64,000 nt of DNA, taken from assembly GCA_963817755.1 (NCBI GenBank), contig CAWFPB010000001.1, positions 124,001 to 188,000 on the forward strand. The letters run 5' to 3'. Position 1 is the stretch's first letter. Every line of letters begins with the position of its first letter. The notes under the pieces are model-generated. The model had not been told where the DNA came from. It did no database searches and saw nothing but the letters and a program-made list of their open reading frames with translations. The position numbers and the translations under genes were made by a program. The stretch comes from Oleiagrimonas sp963817755 (GTDB lineage: Bacteria; Pseudomonadota; Gammaproteobacteria; Xanthomonadales; Rhodanobacteraceae). This document shows, in pieces, positions 47,177 to 55,103 of this stretch.

Positions 47177-47905
47177 TTATCCCGCCAGCGCGTCGCGCTG
47201 CGCGGCGACCAGTTCGCCGATGCCCTTCTCGGCCAGACCGAGCAACGCGTCCATCTCGTCACGGCGGAAGGCGTGGCCCTCGGCGGTGCCCTGGACCTCG
47301 ATGAAGCCGCCACCGTCGTTCATGACCACGTTCATGTCGGTGTCGCAGCTGGAATCCTCGGCATAGTCCAGGTCCAGCACCGCCTGTCCCCGGTACACGC
47401 CGACCGAGACCGCGGCGACCGCGCCGATCACCGGGTTGCGCCGGAGATTCTCGCGCTTCATCAGCACGTGCATCGCATCGACCAGGGCCACGTAGGCGCC
47501 GGTGATGGCAGCGGTGCGGGTGCCGCCGTCGGCCTGCAGCACGTCGCAGTCGAGCGTGACCACGCGCTCGCCCAGGGCCTGGCGGTTGACGCATGCGCGC
47601 AGGCTGCGGCCGATCAACCGCTGGATTTCCTGGGTGCGTCCGCTCTGCTTGCCGCGCGCGGCCTCGCGGGCCATGCGGCTGCCGGTGGAGCGCGGCAGCA
47701 TGCCGTATTCGGCGGTGATCCAGCCCTCGCCCTTGCCGCGCAGCCAGGCCGGCACGCGGTCCTCGATGCTGGCCGTGCACAGCACGTGGGTGTCACCGAA
47801 TCGCACCAGCACCGAGCCCTCGGCGTGCTTGGTGTAATGGCGTTCGATCGAGACCGGGCGCAGTTCGTCGGCGCGGCGGCCGCTGGGGCGGGTGGTTTCA
47901 GTCAT
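47177..47905 (-). CDS. rph: ribonuclease PH
   Basis: 242 residues. Typical start RPSGRRADELRPVSIERHYTKHAEGSVLVRFGDT, phosphate-binding LPRSTGSR, catalytic region GGTRTAAITGAYVAL and DLDYAEDSSCDTDMNVVM. It trims tRNA 3' ends by phosphorolysis. It diverges from yicC across 137 bp and precedes rdgB on the same strand, a conserved arrangement in proteobacteria. Confidence 0.95.
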   Translation of the reverse strand: MTETTRPSGRRADELRPVSIERHYTKHAEGSVLVRFGDTHVLCTASIEDRVPAWLRGKGEGWITAEYGMLPRSTGSRMAREAARGKQSGRTQEIQRLIGRSLRACVNRQALGERVVTLDCDVLQADGGTRTAAITGAYVALVDAMHVLMKRENLRRNPVIGAVAAVSVGVYRGQAVLDLDYAEDSSCDTDMNVVMNDGGGFIEVQGTAEGHAFRRDEMDALLGLAEKGIGELVAAQRDALAG

Positions 47906-48042
47906 GGTGCAGTGGGTTTCCGAAAGCGTACGACGGGCCGGCCATGATACCTGCACGCACCGGTCACGTTTTGACCGCCCGATTGGGCAGTCGTGACGCG
48001 AAGCGTTTACCATGGCGCCCTTCACCTTTCGGATTCCATCGC

Positions 48043-48903
48043 ATGATCCGCAGCATGACGGCCTTTGCGTCGGCCGAGGCCAGTGGCCCACTGGGCACCC
48101 TGGCGTGCGAGTTGCGCACGGTCAATCATCGCTACCTGGAGCAGAGTCCACGCCTTCCGGACGAGCTGCGCGCCTTCGAGCCGCTGGTGCGCGAGATCGT
48201 GTCCGGGCGTCTTTCGCGCGGCAAGGTCGACATCACCCTGCGGCTGCGCGGCGAGGACCGTAGCGACACGCTGGAGGTCAACCAGCCCTTGCTCGAGCGC
48301 CTGTCGCAGTTGCACCGGGACATGGCAGCGCAATTTTCCGGCCTGGCGGTGCAGAGCACCGAGCTGCTGCGCTTTCCCGGCGTGCTGCGCCAGCCCGAGG
48401 TCGACCGGGACGCCCTGCAGGAGGCGCTGGCCGAGGCTCTTGGCCGGGCGCTGGACGCGCTGACCGGGACCCGCGAGCGCGAGGGGGCCAAGCTGGCCGC
48501 GCTGATCGGCGAGCGCCTGGACGGCATCGAGGCCATCGTCGCGCAAGTGCGCGAGATGATGCCGACGATCCGCCAGGGCCTGCGCGCGAAGCTCCAGGCA
48601 CGCCTGGACGAGCTCAAGCAGCCGGCCGATCCGGGCCGCCTGGAGCAGGAACTGGTGTTGCAGGTCACGCGTGCCGATGTCGACGAGGAGCTGGATCGCA
48701 TGGATGCCCACGTGGCTGAGGCGCGCCGCGTGCTGGGCCTGGACGAGCCGGTCGGCCGGCGCCTGGATTTCCTGATGCAGGAATTCAACCGCGAGGCCAA
48801 CACACTTGGTTCCAAGGCCGTCGACACCCGCAGCACCAATGCCGCGGTGGAGCTGAAGGTGCTCATCGAGCAGATGCGCGAACAGGTGCAGAACATCGAA
48901 TGA
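48043..48903 (+). CDS. YicC family endoribonuclease
   Basis: 286 residues from ATG at 48043. N-terminus MIRSMTAFASAE and ELRTVNHRYLEQSPRLPDELR are diagnostic for YicC; the C-terminal DUF1732 region contains GRRLDFLMQEFNREANTLGSKAVD. YicC of E. coli is an endoribonuclease implicated in small-RNA turnover. The 221-bp gap to gmk is filled by two oppositely oriented heptamer arrays. Confidence 0.92.
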   Translation: MIRSMTAFASAEASGPLGTLACELRTVNHRYLEQSPRLPDELRAFEPLVREIVSGRLSRGKVDITLRLRGEDRSDTLEVNQPLLERLSQLHRDMAAQFSGLAVQSTELLRFPGVLRQPEVDRDALQEALAEALGRALDALTGTREREGAKLAALIGERLDGIEAIVAQVREMMPTIRQGLRAKLQARLDELKQPADPGRLEQELVLQVTRADVDEELDRMDAHVAEARRVLGLDEPVGRRLDFLMQEFNREANTLGSKAVDTRSTNAAVELKVLIEQMREQVQNIE

Positions 48904-48957
48904 GTACTCAGATGCCGATGCTTGCCCGCGGCGCAGTTGTAGCGGCTTCGACACTCC

Positions 48958-48985
48958 GGGACTCGGGACTCGGGACTCGGGACTC
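48958..48985. repeat. four GGGACTC heptamers (left arm of an inverted pair)
   Basis: Four perfect tandem GGGACTC units followed by GAG, between yicC and gmk. The array at 49072-49102 has the complementary unit, so the two could form a stem of more than 20 bp around an 86-bp interior. Confidence 0.85.
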
Positions 48986-49071
48986 GAGTGATTGGAGCCG
49001 TTGCCGAGCCGTTTTCGAATCCCGCTTCGACCGTGGTGGGCATGCTGGGCCTGACCGCAAAATCGCTTGTT

Positions 49072-49102
49072 CCGAGTCCCGAGTCCCGAGTCCCGGGTCC
49101 CG
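49072..49102. repeat. GAGTCCC heptamers (right arm of an inverted pair)
   Basis: Three GAGTCCC units and a GGGTCCC variant, ending 22 bp before the gmk start codon. Opposite orientation to the array at 48958. Confidence 0.85.
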
Positions 49103-49123
49103 GCATCCGCAAGTGCTCCTGCC

Positions 49124-49753
49124 ATGAGCGAAGCCACACGCACCCTGTTCGTGGTCGCCGCCCCGTCGGGGGCCGGCAAGTCGACCCTGGTCAATGCGCT
49201 GCTCGAGCGCGAGCCGGACATCTCGCTGTCGATCTCGCACACCACGCGACCGCCGCGACCCGGCGAGGCCTATGGCGAGCATTACTATTTCGTCGATCGC
49301 GAGGCGTTCGAACGGGAGGTCGCCGAGGGTATCTTCCTGGAGCATGCCGAAGTTCACGGTAACCTTTACGGGACTTCGCGCACCACCGTCGAGGGCCTGC
49401 TGGCGCAGGGACGGGACGTGCTGCTGGAGATCGACTGGCAGGGCGCGCGGCAGATCCGCCAAACCATGCCGCAGTGCGTGAGCGTGTTCATCCTGCCGCC
49501 CTCGCGCGCCGAACTGGAGCGCCGGTTGCGCGGTCGGGCATCGGACAGCGACGAGGTGATCGAGCGACGCCTGCGCAATTCGCGGGTGGAAATCGAGCAC
49601 GCGCATGAGTTCGACTACATCATCGTCAACGACCGCTTCGAGGACGCGCTGGCCGACCTCAAGGCCATCGTGGACGCCGAGCGCCTGCGTGCGCCACTCC
49701 AGCGCGAGCGCCACGAGGCCCTGATTGCCGAATTGCTTGAAAGCCACGCGTAA
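49124..49753 (+). CDS. gmk: guanylate kinase
   Basis: 209 residues. P-loop APSGAGKST near the N-terminus, SISHTTRPPRPGEAYGEHYYFVD (GMP-binding), EIDWQGARQIR and FILPPS follow in the expected order. It phosphorylates GMP and dGMP. In E. coli gmk is followed directly by rpoZ and spoT; here the mla operon, an acetyltransferase and mlaA lie between gmk and rpoZ. Confidence 0.96.
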   Translation: MSEATRTLFVVAAPSGAGKSTLVNALLEREPDISLSISHTTRPPRPGEAYGEHYYFVDREAFEREVAEGIFLEHAEVHGNLYGTSRTTVEGLLAQGRDVLLEIDWQGARQIRQTMPQCVSVFILPPSRAELERRLRGRASDSDEVIERRLRNSRVEIEHAHEFDYIIVNDRFEDALADLKAIVDAERLRAPLQRERHEALIAELLESHA

Positions 49754-49870
49754 GCGGAGTCGCCCTATGCTGTGCGGACACATTGTTTCGCCGGGGCTAC
49801 GCTGCGTTCCTGCACACGTGCCTGCCGGCTCTGGTCGCTGTGCGTGCGCTGGGCTATCTTTGGAGGCCTT

Positions 49871-50713
49871 ATGATCGACGTTTCCGCTTCCCCCGACAAC
49901 GCACCGGCCGACGACGTGCTGGTGCGCGTGCGCGGGCTGACCACGCGCTTTGGCAGCCGCTCCGTGTTCGACGGCATGGACCTGGATATCCCGCGCGGCA
50001 AGATCACCGCCATCATGGGCCCCAGCGGCACCGGCAAGACCACGCTGCTCAAGCACATCACCGGGCAGCTGCGCGCCGACGCGGGCGAGTTGCAGGTCGA
50101 CGGGCAGGACGTGGCGAAACTGTCGCGCGAGGACCTGTTCGAGCTGCGCGAGCGCATCGGCTACCTGTTCCAGAATTCGGCCCTGCTGACCGATTTCGAC
50201 GTCTACGAGAACGTCGCCTTCCCGCTGCGCCAGCACACCAAGCTGCCGGAAGAGCTGATCCGCAACATCGTGCTGACCAAGCTGCAGGCGGTGGGTCTGC
50301 GCGGTGCCGCACAGCTGATGCCGAGCGAGCTGTCCGGCGGCATGGCGCGGCGCGTGGCGCTGGCCCGCGCGATCGTGTTCGACCCGATGCTGATCCTCTA
50401 CGACGAGCCGTTCGTGGGCCTGGACCCGATCGCGCTCAGCCAGGTGCTCAAGCTGATCAGCACGCTGAACCAGACGCTGGGCATCACCAGCGTGCTGGTC
50501 GCGCACGAACTGGCCGCGGTCCAGCGCATCGCCGACCGGGTGATCCTGATCGCCAACGGCAAGGTGGTCGGCGCGGGCGACCCGCGCCACATCGCCGACG
50601 ACGGCTCGCCGTGGACGCGGCAGTTCTTCGGCGGCGAGGCGGATGGCCCGGTGCCGTTCCACTATCCGGCTGACGACTATGCCACCGACCTGGGCCTGGG
50701 AACCTCCGCATGA
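49871..50713 (+). CDS. mlaF: phospholipid ABC transporter ATP-binding protein MlaF
   Basis: 280 residues from ATG at 49871, preceded by TGGAGG. Walker A GPSGTGKT, Q-loop FQNSALL, signature ELSGGMARRVALARA, Walker B LILYDEPFVGLDP and switch His in VLVAHEL. It powers the MlaFEDB complex that moves phospholipids between the inner and outer membranes. It is first of five genes in the order F-E-D-C-B, as in E. coli; its last four bases overlap the mlaE start. Its C-terminus extends past the usual end with a PVPFHYPADDYATDLGLG tail. Confidence 0.95.
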   Translation: MIDVSASPDNAPADDVLVRVRGLTTRFGSRSVFDGMDLDIPRGKITAIMGPSGTGKTTLLKHITGQLRADAGELQVDGQDVAKLSREDLFELRERIGYLFQNSALLTDFDVYENVAFPLRQHTKLPEELIRNIVLTKLQAVGLRGAAQLMPSELSGGMARRVALARAIVFDPMLILYDEPFVGLDPIALSQVLKLISTLNQTLGITSVLVAHELAAVQRIADRVILIANGKVVGAGDPRHIADDGSPWTRQFFGGEADGPVPFHYPADDYATDLGLGTSA

Positions 50714-51483
50714 ACGCACGAGTGAAGCGACGCAACCTGGTGGTCGAGGGCCTGGCGCAGATCGGCGACGCCGGCCTGTTCCTGCCCACGCTGCTGGCCG
50801 CGATCCCGCGCAGCCTGCGCTATTTCCGCGAGATCGTGCGCCAGGTGTGGTTCACCGGCGCGATGAGCCTGATCATCATCATGACCTGCGGCCTGTTCGT
50901 GGGCATGGTGCTGGCGCTGCAGCTGTACCACGTGCTGGCGATCTTCGGCGGCACCGCCTCCACCGGCACCGTGGTGGCGCTTTCGGTGTACCGCGAACTG
51001 GGGCCGGTGGTGACCGCGTTGCTGTTCGCCGGTCGTGCCGGCACCTCGATCACCGCCGAGATCGGCCTGATGCGCGCCACCGACCAGCTTTCGGCGATGG
51101 AAATGATGGCGGTCGACCCGATCGCCTACGTGATCACCCCGCGGTTCATCGCCGGCGTGATCGCCATGCCGCTGCTGTGCTGTGTGTTCTCGGCCATGGC
51201 CATCTTCGGCGGCCACCTGGTCGGCGTGACCTGGCTGGGCATCGACAACGGCACCTTCTGGTCCAACATGACCTCCAACGTGGAGGTCTGGAAGGACGTC
51301 ATCGACGGCGTGATCTGGAAGGGCCTGGCGTTCGGCGGCGTGGTCACGCTGATCGCCGTGCACCAGGGCTACACCACGCCGCCCACCAGCGAGGGCGTGG
51401 CCAATGCCACCACCCGCACCGTGGTGGCGTCCTCTATCGCCATCCTGGCGCTCGATTTCGTGCTCACCGCCTTCATGATGTGA
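50710..51483 (+). CDS. mlaE: phospholipid ABC transporter permease MlaE
   Basis: 257 residues, five or six transmembrane segments. MlaE hallmarks: FTGAMSLIIIMTCGLFVGMVLALQ, ELGPVVTALLFAGRAGTSITAEIGLMRATDQLSAMEMMAVDP and the last helix ALDFVLTAFMM. It forms the membrane core of the Mla transporter. The start codon overlaps the mlaF stop; a 70-bp gap separates it from mlaD. Confidence 0.95.
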   Translation: MNARVKRRNLVVEGLAQIGDAGLFLPTLLAAIPRSLRYFREIVRQVWFTGAMSLIIIMTCGLFVGMVLALQLYHVLAIFGGTASTGTVVALSVYRELGPVVTALLFAGRAGTSITAEIGLMRATDQLSAMEMMAVDPIAYVITPRFIAGVIAMPLLCCVFSAMAIFGGHLVGVTWLGIDNGTFWSNMTSNVEVWKDVIDGVIWKGLAFGGVVTLIAVHQGYTTPPTSEGVANATTRTVVASSIAILALDFVLTAFMM

Positions 51484-51553
51484 GGACATCGAACATGCGC
51501 CGATTCCGCCGTTCCAACCATTCGCACTTTCAGATTTCATCGAGGATGTTGCC

Positions 51554-52030
51554 GTGACCCAGAGACGTTCCTATGCCGTCGGCACCGGCCTGTTCATCGT
51601 GCTGGGGTTTGCCGCGCTGGCCTATCTGGCGACCCAGACCACCTCGCTGGTCAACATGCACGAGGGCGCCAGCTACACGCTCAAGGCGCGTTTCACCAAC
51701 GTGGGCCAGCTCAAGGACCGGGCGCCGGTGAAGATGGCCGGCGTGCGCATCGGGTCGGTCAGTTCGATCCAGCTCGAGCCGCGCAAGCTGGACGCGCTGG
51801 TGACCTTTTCCATCGACAAGCGCTACAACCAGATCCCCGACGATTCCTCCGCCTCGATATTAACCAGCGGTTTATTGGGCGATCAGTACATTGGCATCCA
51901 GCCGGGCGGCTCGCCGACCAACCTCAAGAATGGTGACCAGGTGATCCTGACCCAGTCCGCGGTGCAGCTGGAAGACCTGATCGGGAAGTTCCTGGTCAAC
52001 GGCTCGCCGGACAAGAAGAAGAGCCAGTGA
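51554..52030 (+). CDS. mlaD: phospholipid-binding MCE protein MlaD
   Basis: 158 residues from GTG at 51554, preceded by GAGGAT. One N-terminal transmembrane helix (TGLFIVLGFAALAYLATQ), then the MCE domain: YTLKARFTNVGQLKDRAPVKMAGVRIGSVSSIQL and SGLLGDQYIGIQPGG. MlaD hexamers form the periplasmic lipid channel of the Mla complex. The sequence ends in a Lys-rich tail. It is shorter than E. coli MlaD (183) because the C-terminal helix is reduced. Confidence 0.94.
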   Translation: MTQRRSYAVGTGLFIVLGFAALAYLATQTTSLVNMHEGASYTLKARFTNVGQLKDRAPVKMAGVRIGSVSSIQLEPRKLDALVTFSIDKRYNQIPDDSSASILTSGLLGDQYIGIQPGGSPTNLKNGDQVILTQSAVQLEDLIGKFLVNGSPDKKKSQ

Positions 52031-52077
52031 ACCGGCGCACGTTGCCCGATCCCTCCCGTTACGGAGTCCCATTCAAG

Positions 52078-52785
52078 ATGATCCTGCGTTCCTTGGTTTT
52101 CGCATGCGCCCTGGTGTTGCCGGGCGCGGTGCTCGCTGTCCCCGTGCAGTCCCAGGCCCAGTCCAGCGCCGCGCCGGCGCAGTCGCAATCGGTCGCGTCG
52201 CCGGCGCTGCCCGCCGATGCGCCGCCGGAGCAGGTGGTCAAGTCCATCGTCAACCAGCTGGCCAACGCCATCGACGGCCACCGCGCCGAGCTGAAGAAGG
52301 ACAAGAGCAAGCTGATCGGTATCATCGACGGCATCTTCCTGCCGCACTTCGACATCGACTATGCCTCGATCCTGGTGCTGGGCCGGCATGCCCGCCAGGC
52401 CACGCCGGACCAGCGCGAGCGTTTCGCCAAGGCGTTCTACGATTCGATCACCCATCGCTATGCCGAGGGCCTGCTGAACTACACCAAGGGCAGCGTCAAG
52501 GTGCTGCCGTTCCGCGGCGACCTGGACCCGCGCCGCACCATGGTGCGTACCCAGGTCATGCTGGACGACGGCAAGACCATCTCGGTCGACTACGCGTTCC
52601 GCCGCACGTCCAGCGGCGAGTGGAAGGCCTATGACGTGGTCATTGAAGGCATTTCCTACATCACCAACTACCGGGCCCAGGTGGATGCGGAAATCCGCAA
52701 GACCAGCATCGACTCCCTGATCGCGCGGCTCGAGAAGAACGGTGCGCTGACCCTGGACAAGATGCAGAAGGAATCGGGCAGCTGA
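52078..52785 (+). CDS. mlaC: periplasmic phospholipid-binding protein MlaC
   Basis: 235 residues from ATG at 52078; a GTG at 52027, overlapping the mlaD stop, is an alternative. Signal peptide LRSLVFACALVLPGAVLA, then an Ala/Gln/Ser-rich stretch and the Ttg2D/MlaC domain: IDGIFLPHFDIDYASILVLGRHAR, RFAKAFYDSITHRYAEGLL and WKAYDVVIEGISYITNYRAQ. It shuttles phospholipid between MlaA at the outer membrane and MlaFEDB. Confidence 0.93.
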   Translation: MILRSLVFACALVLPGAVLAVPVQSQAQSSAAPAQSQSVASPALPADAPPEQVVKSIVNQLANAIDGHRAELKKDKSKLIGIIDGIFLPHFDIDYASILVLGRHARQATPDQRERFAKAFYDSITHRYAEGLLNYTKGSVKVLPFRGDLDPRRTMVRTQVMLDDGKTISVDYAFRRTSSGEWKAYDVVIEGISYITNYRAQVDAEIRKTSIDSLIARLEKNGALTLDKMQKESGS

Positions 52786-52787
52786 GG

Positions 52788-53093
52788 ATGGCCATGGGCG
52801 CGGATGCATTCCAGATCGAACAGTCGCAGCCGGACACCCTGGCGTTGTCCGGTTCGCTCAACTTCGTCACCGTGACACAGGTGCTCGAACAGGCGGGCGC
52901 GATCATGGACCGCGGGTCGATCCGCGTGCTGGATCTTTCCGGCGTGCGTACGGCCGACAGCGCCGGGCTGGCCTGCCTGCTGTCGCTGCTGGCACGTGGC
53001 GGGCGTCGCGGGCACCGCCCGCAGGTGCGCAATCTGCCGAGTAGCCTGCAGCGCCTGGCTTCGGTCAGCGACGCCGAGCCGCTGCTGGCCTGA
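52788..53093 (+). CDS. mlaB: STAS-domain protein MlaB
   Basis: 101 residues. A single STAS domain: TLALSGSLNFVTVTQVLEQA, then VLDLSGVRTADSAGLACLLSLL with the conserved D-S-A-G loop. MlaB binds MlaF and is needed for assembly and activity of the complex. It completes mlaFEDCB two bases after mlaC. Confidence 0.9.
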   Translation: MAMGADAFQIEQSQPDTLALSGSLNFVTVTQVLEQAGAIMDRGSIRVLDLSGVRTADSAGLACLLSLLARGGRRGHRPQVRNLPSSLQRLASVSDAEPLLA

Positions 53094-53103
53094 GGTCCCG
53101 CGC

Positions 53104-53607
53104 GTGCCCGCCGCGTCCGCCGCCCGGCTGAGAACGGCATGCGCGGCCGATGCAGCCGCCATCTGCGACGTCTACAATCCCTACGTGCTGGACACCTGCT
53201 TTTCCTTCGAGGAAGAGCCCGTCACGCCCGCACAGATGTGCCGGCGCATGCAGGCGCACGGCGAGCACTATCCATGGCTGGTGATCGAGGCCGCGGGCAC
53301 GATCGAGGCCTTTGCCCATGCCGTTCCCTGGAAGGCACGCGCGGCCTATCGGCACAGCGTCGAGAGTTCGATCTACGTGGCTCCGGAGGCGCAGCGGTGC
53401 GGGCGCGGCCGTTGGCTGTACGGGGCGCTGCTCGAACGGCTGCGTGACGCCGGCATGCACACCGCCATCGCCGGCATCGCACTCCCCAACGCACCCAGCG
53501 TGGCATTGCACGAGGCACTCGGTTTCACACGGGTGGCGCATTTCCGGCAGGTCGGACGCAAGCACGGACGCTGGATCGATGTCGGCTACTGGCAACTGCA
53601 GCTGTAA
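53104..53607 (+). CDS. GNAT acetyltransferase, phosphinothricin acetyltransferase type
   Basis: 167 residues from GTG at 53104. PAT-like GNAT fold: CDVYNPYVLDTCFSFEEEPVT, VESSIYVAPEAQRCGRGRWLYGALLERL (acetyl-CoA motif A with R-C-G-R-G) and LHEALGFTRVAHFRQVGRKHGRWIDVGYWQ. Relatives acetylate phosphinothricin, methionine sulfoximine or amino acids; the natural substrate is unknown here. It begins 10 bp after mlaB and may be co-transcribed. Confidence 0.88.
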   Translation: MPAASAARLRTACAADAAAICDVYNPYVLDTCFSFEEEPVTPAQMCRRMQAHGEHYPWLVIEAAGTIEAFAHAVPWKARAAYRHSVESSIYVAPEAQRCGRGRWLYGALLERLRDAGMHTAIAGIALPNAPSVALHEALGFTRVAHFRQVGRKHGRWIDVGYWQLQL

Positions 53608-53649
53608 TGTCCCGTCACGGTCCGCAGGACGACGTGTGGATACAGCGAT

Positions 53650-54528
53650 TCAGCCGGGTCCGCCAGTGGAGGACGCCGGCGCGGGGTTTGCGGCAGGCGG
53701 CTGCTCGTCCTTCTTTTCCTTCTGGCCCTTCTCCCATGCGTGCTGCTGCTTGAGCAGCTCGTCCGGGTCGAAGCCCTGCTGGTCCAGACCCTGCATGCGG
53801 TCGATGACCGATGCCGGCGGGTTGCCGTCATAGAGCTTGTACACGCGTTGCTGGCGGTAGGAGTCGCGCAGGAACACGTACGGATCGTAGGCGGACTTCA
53901 GGTAGCCCTCGGCATCCATCAGGCTCGAGCGCAGCGAGACCAGGTAAAGCGTCTCGGGCAGGTACTGCTGGCCGTGATGGAAGCGCCCCTGGTTGCGCGC
54001 GTAGATCGACACGGGGTCGAAGAAGTAGCTGTCCACCGGTAGCCGCCAGACATCGCGTCCGGTCGTGGGGCCGATGAAGGGAAGCATCAGGAACGGGCCA
54101 TCGGGCACGCCCCAACGGGCCAGGGTGATGCCGAAGTCGGTACTCTGCTGGGACAGGCCCATGCGGCTGGCCGGGTCGAAGAAACCGCCCAGACCCAGGG
54201 TCAGGTTGACCAGGAAGCGCGCGCTGGCCGTGAGTGCCTGCCTGGGGCGTGCCTGCAACAAATCGTTGGCGACCGTGACCGGCATGCGGATATTGGTGAA
54301 GAAGTCGCTGATCGAACGCCGTACCGGCCGGTTGGTCACCTTGCGGTAGCCGACGGCCACCGGGCGGATCACGGCCTTGTCGACGGCATCATTGAAGGCA
54401 TAGACCTTACGGTTGAAATGCTGGTACGGGTCGTCGGTCCGGGGTTTGGCGATGGCGCAGCCGACCAGGGCGGTCACCGAGGCGATGAGCACGAGCTGGC
54501 GCAGGATGTGCATCGGGGATGGGCGCAT
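53650..54528 (-). CDS. mlaA: outer-membrane lipoprotein MlaA (VacJ)
   Basis: 292 residues from ATG at 54528. Lipobox TALVGCAIA, then the VacJ domain: DPYQHFNRKVYAFNDAVDKAVIRPVAVGYRKV, RFLVNLTLGLGGFFDPASRMGL and LPFIGPTTGRDVWRLPVDSYFFDP. MlaA extracts mislocalised phospholipid from the outer leaflet and passes it to MlaC. It lies just past the mlaFEDCB operon on the opposite strand, which brings the whole pathway together. The C-terminal 30 residues are a Pro/Ala/Lys tail (EKGQKEKKDEQPPA). Confidence 0.94.
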   Translation of the reverse strand: MRPSPMHILRQLVLIASVTALVGCAIAKPRTDDPYQHFNRKVYAFNDAVDKAVIRPVAVGYRKVTNRPVRRSISDFFTNIRMPVTVANDLLQARPRQALTASARFLVNLTLGLGGFFDPASRMGLSQQSTDFGITLARWGVPDGPFLMLPFIGPTTGRDVWRLPVDSYFFDPVSIYARNQGRFHHGQQYLPETLYLVSLRSSLMDAEGYLKSAYDPYVFLRDSYRQQRVYKLYDGNPPASVIDRMQGLDQQGFDPDELLKQQHAWEKGQKEKKDEQPPAANPAPASSTGGPG

Positions 54529-54567
54529 GAGGTACCGCCGTAACCTATATGAACCGAGGAGTTTAAT

Positions 54568-54573
54568 TATAAT
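54568..54573 (+). promoter_or_regulatory. possible -10 box of the rpoZ-spoT promoter
   Basis: TATAAT inside a short AT-rich island (54540-54575) between the divergent mlaA and rpoZ genes. No good -35 was seen 17 bp upstream, so this is a candidate only. Confidence 0.35.
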
Positions 54574-54696
54574 GGCCATGGCTTTCCAGTCGCTTACAGC
54601 GTGGACGGTCGTGCCCGATGAGCATTGCCAGCCCGACCCGCCGGAAGCTACACTTCCCAACCTGAATAAGTCTCTTTTTTTCCAAGGAATTCACGC

Positions 54697-54990
54697 ATGG
54701 CCCGCATTACCGTCGAGGATTGCCTCAAGGTGGTCGACAATCGATTCGAGCTGGTGCTGATGGCGACCCGCCGCGCCCGCCAGCTGGCCAAGGGGGCCGA
54801 CCCCCTGCTCGAACCCGAGCACGACAAGCCCACCGTGCTTGCCCTGCGCGAGATCGCCGACGAACGCATCGACGAAGCCACCATCGATGAACTCGATCGC
54901 GCTGAGCGCGAGCGTGCCGAGCGCGAGGCGCTGGAATGGGCCGCCGCCGAAGTCGACGAGGAAGCCGCGGCGAAAGCCACGGAAGAATAA
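54697..54990 (+). CDS. rpoZ: RNA polymerase omega subunit
   Basis: 97 residues. Starts MARITVEDCLKVVDNRFELVLMATRRARQLAKGADPLL, the conserved omega core, followed by PTVLALREIADERI and an acidic Glu/Ala-rich tail. It stabilises the beta-prime subunit and forms one ppGpp site on RNA polymerase. The neighbouring spoT gene makes and destroys ppGpp, and the pair is conserved across gammaproteobacteria. Start ATG at 54697 follows AAGGAAT. Confidence 0.95.
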   Translation: MARITVEDCLKVVDNRFELVLMATRRARQLAKGADPLLEPEHDKPTVLALREIADERIDEATIDELDRAERERAEREALEWAAAEVDEEAAAKATEE

Positions 54991-55103
54991 GCCATGAACC
55001 TGTCCGACCGCTGCCCGTCCCATTCCCGGCAAGCATTCGTGGCGGCACGGACGATCCCCTGCAGCCTGTGGAGGTCGACGACCTGAGCGGTCGTCGGGTG
55101 CCC

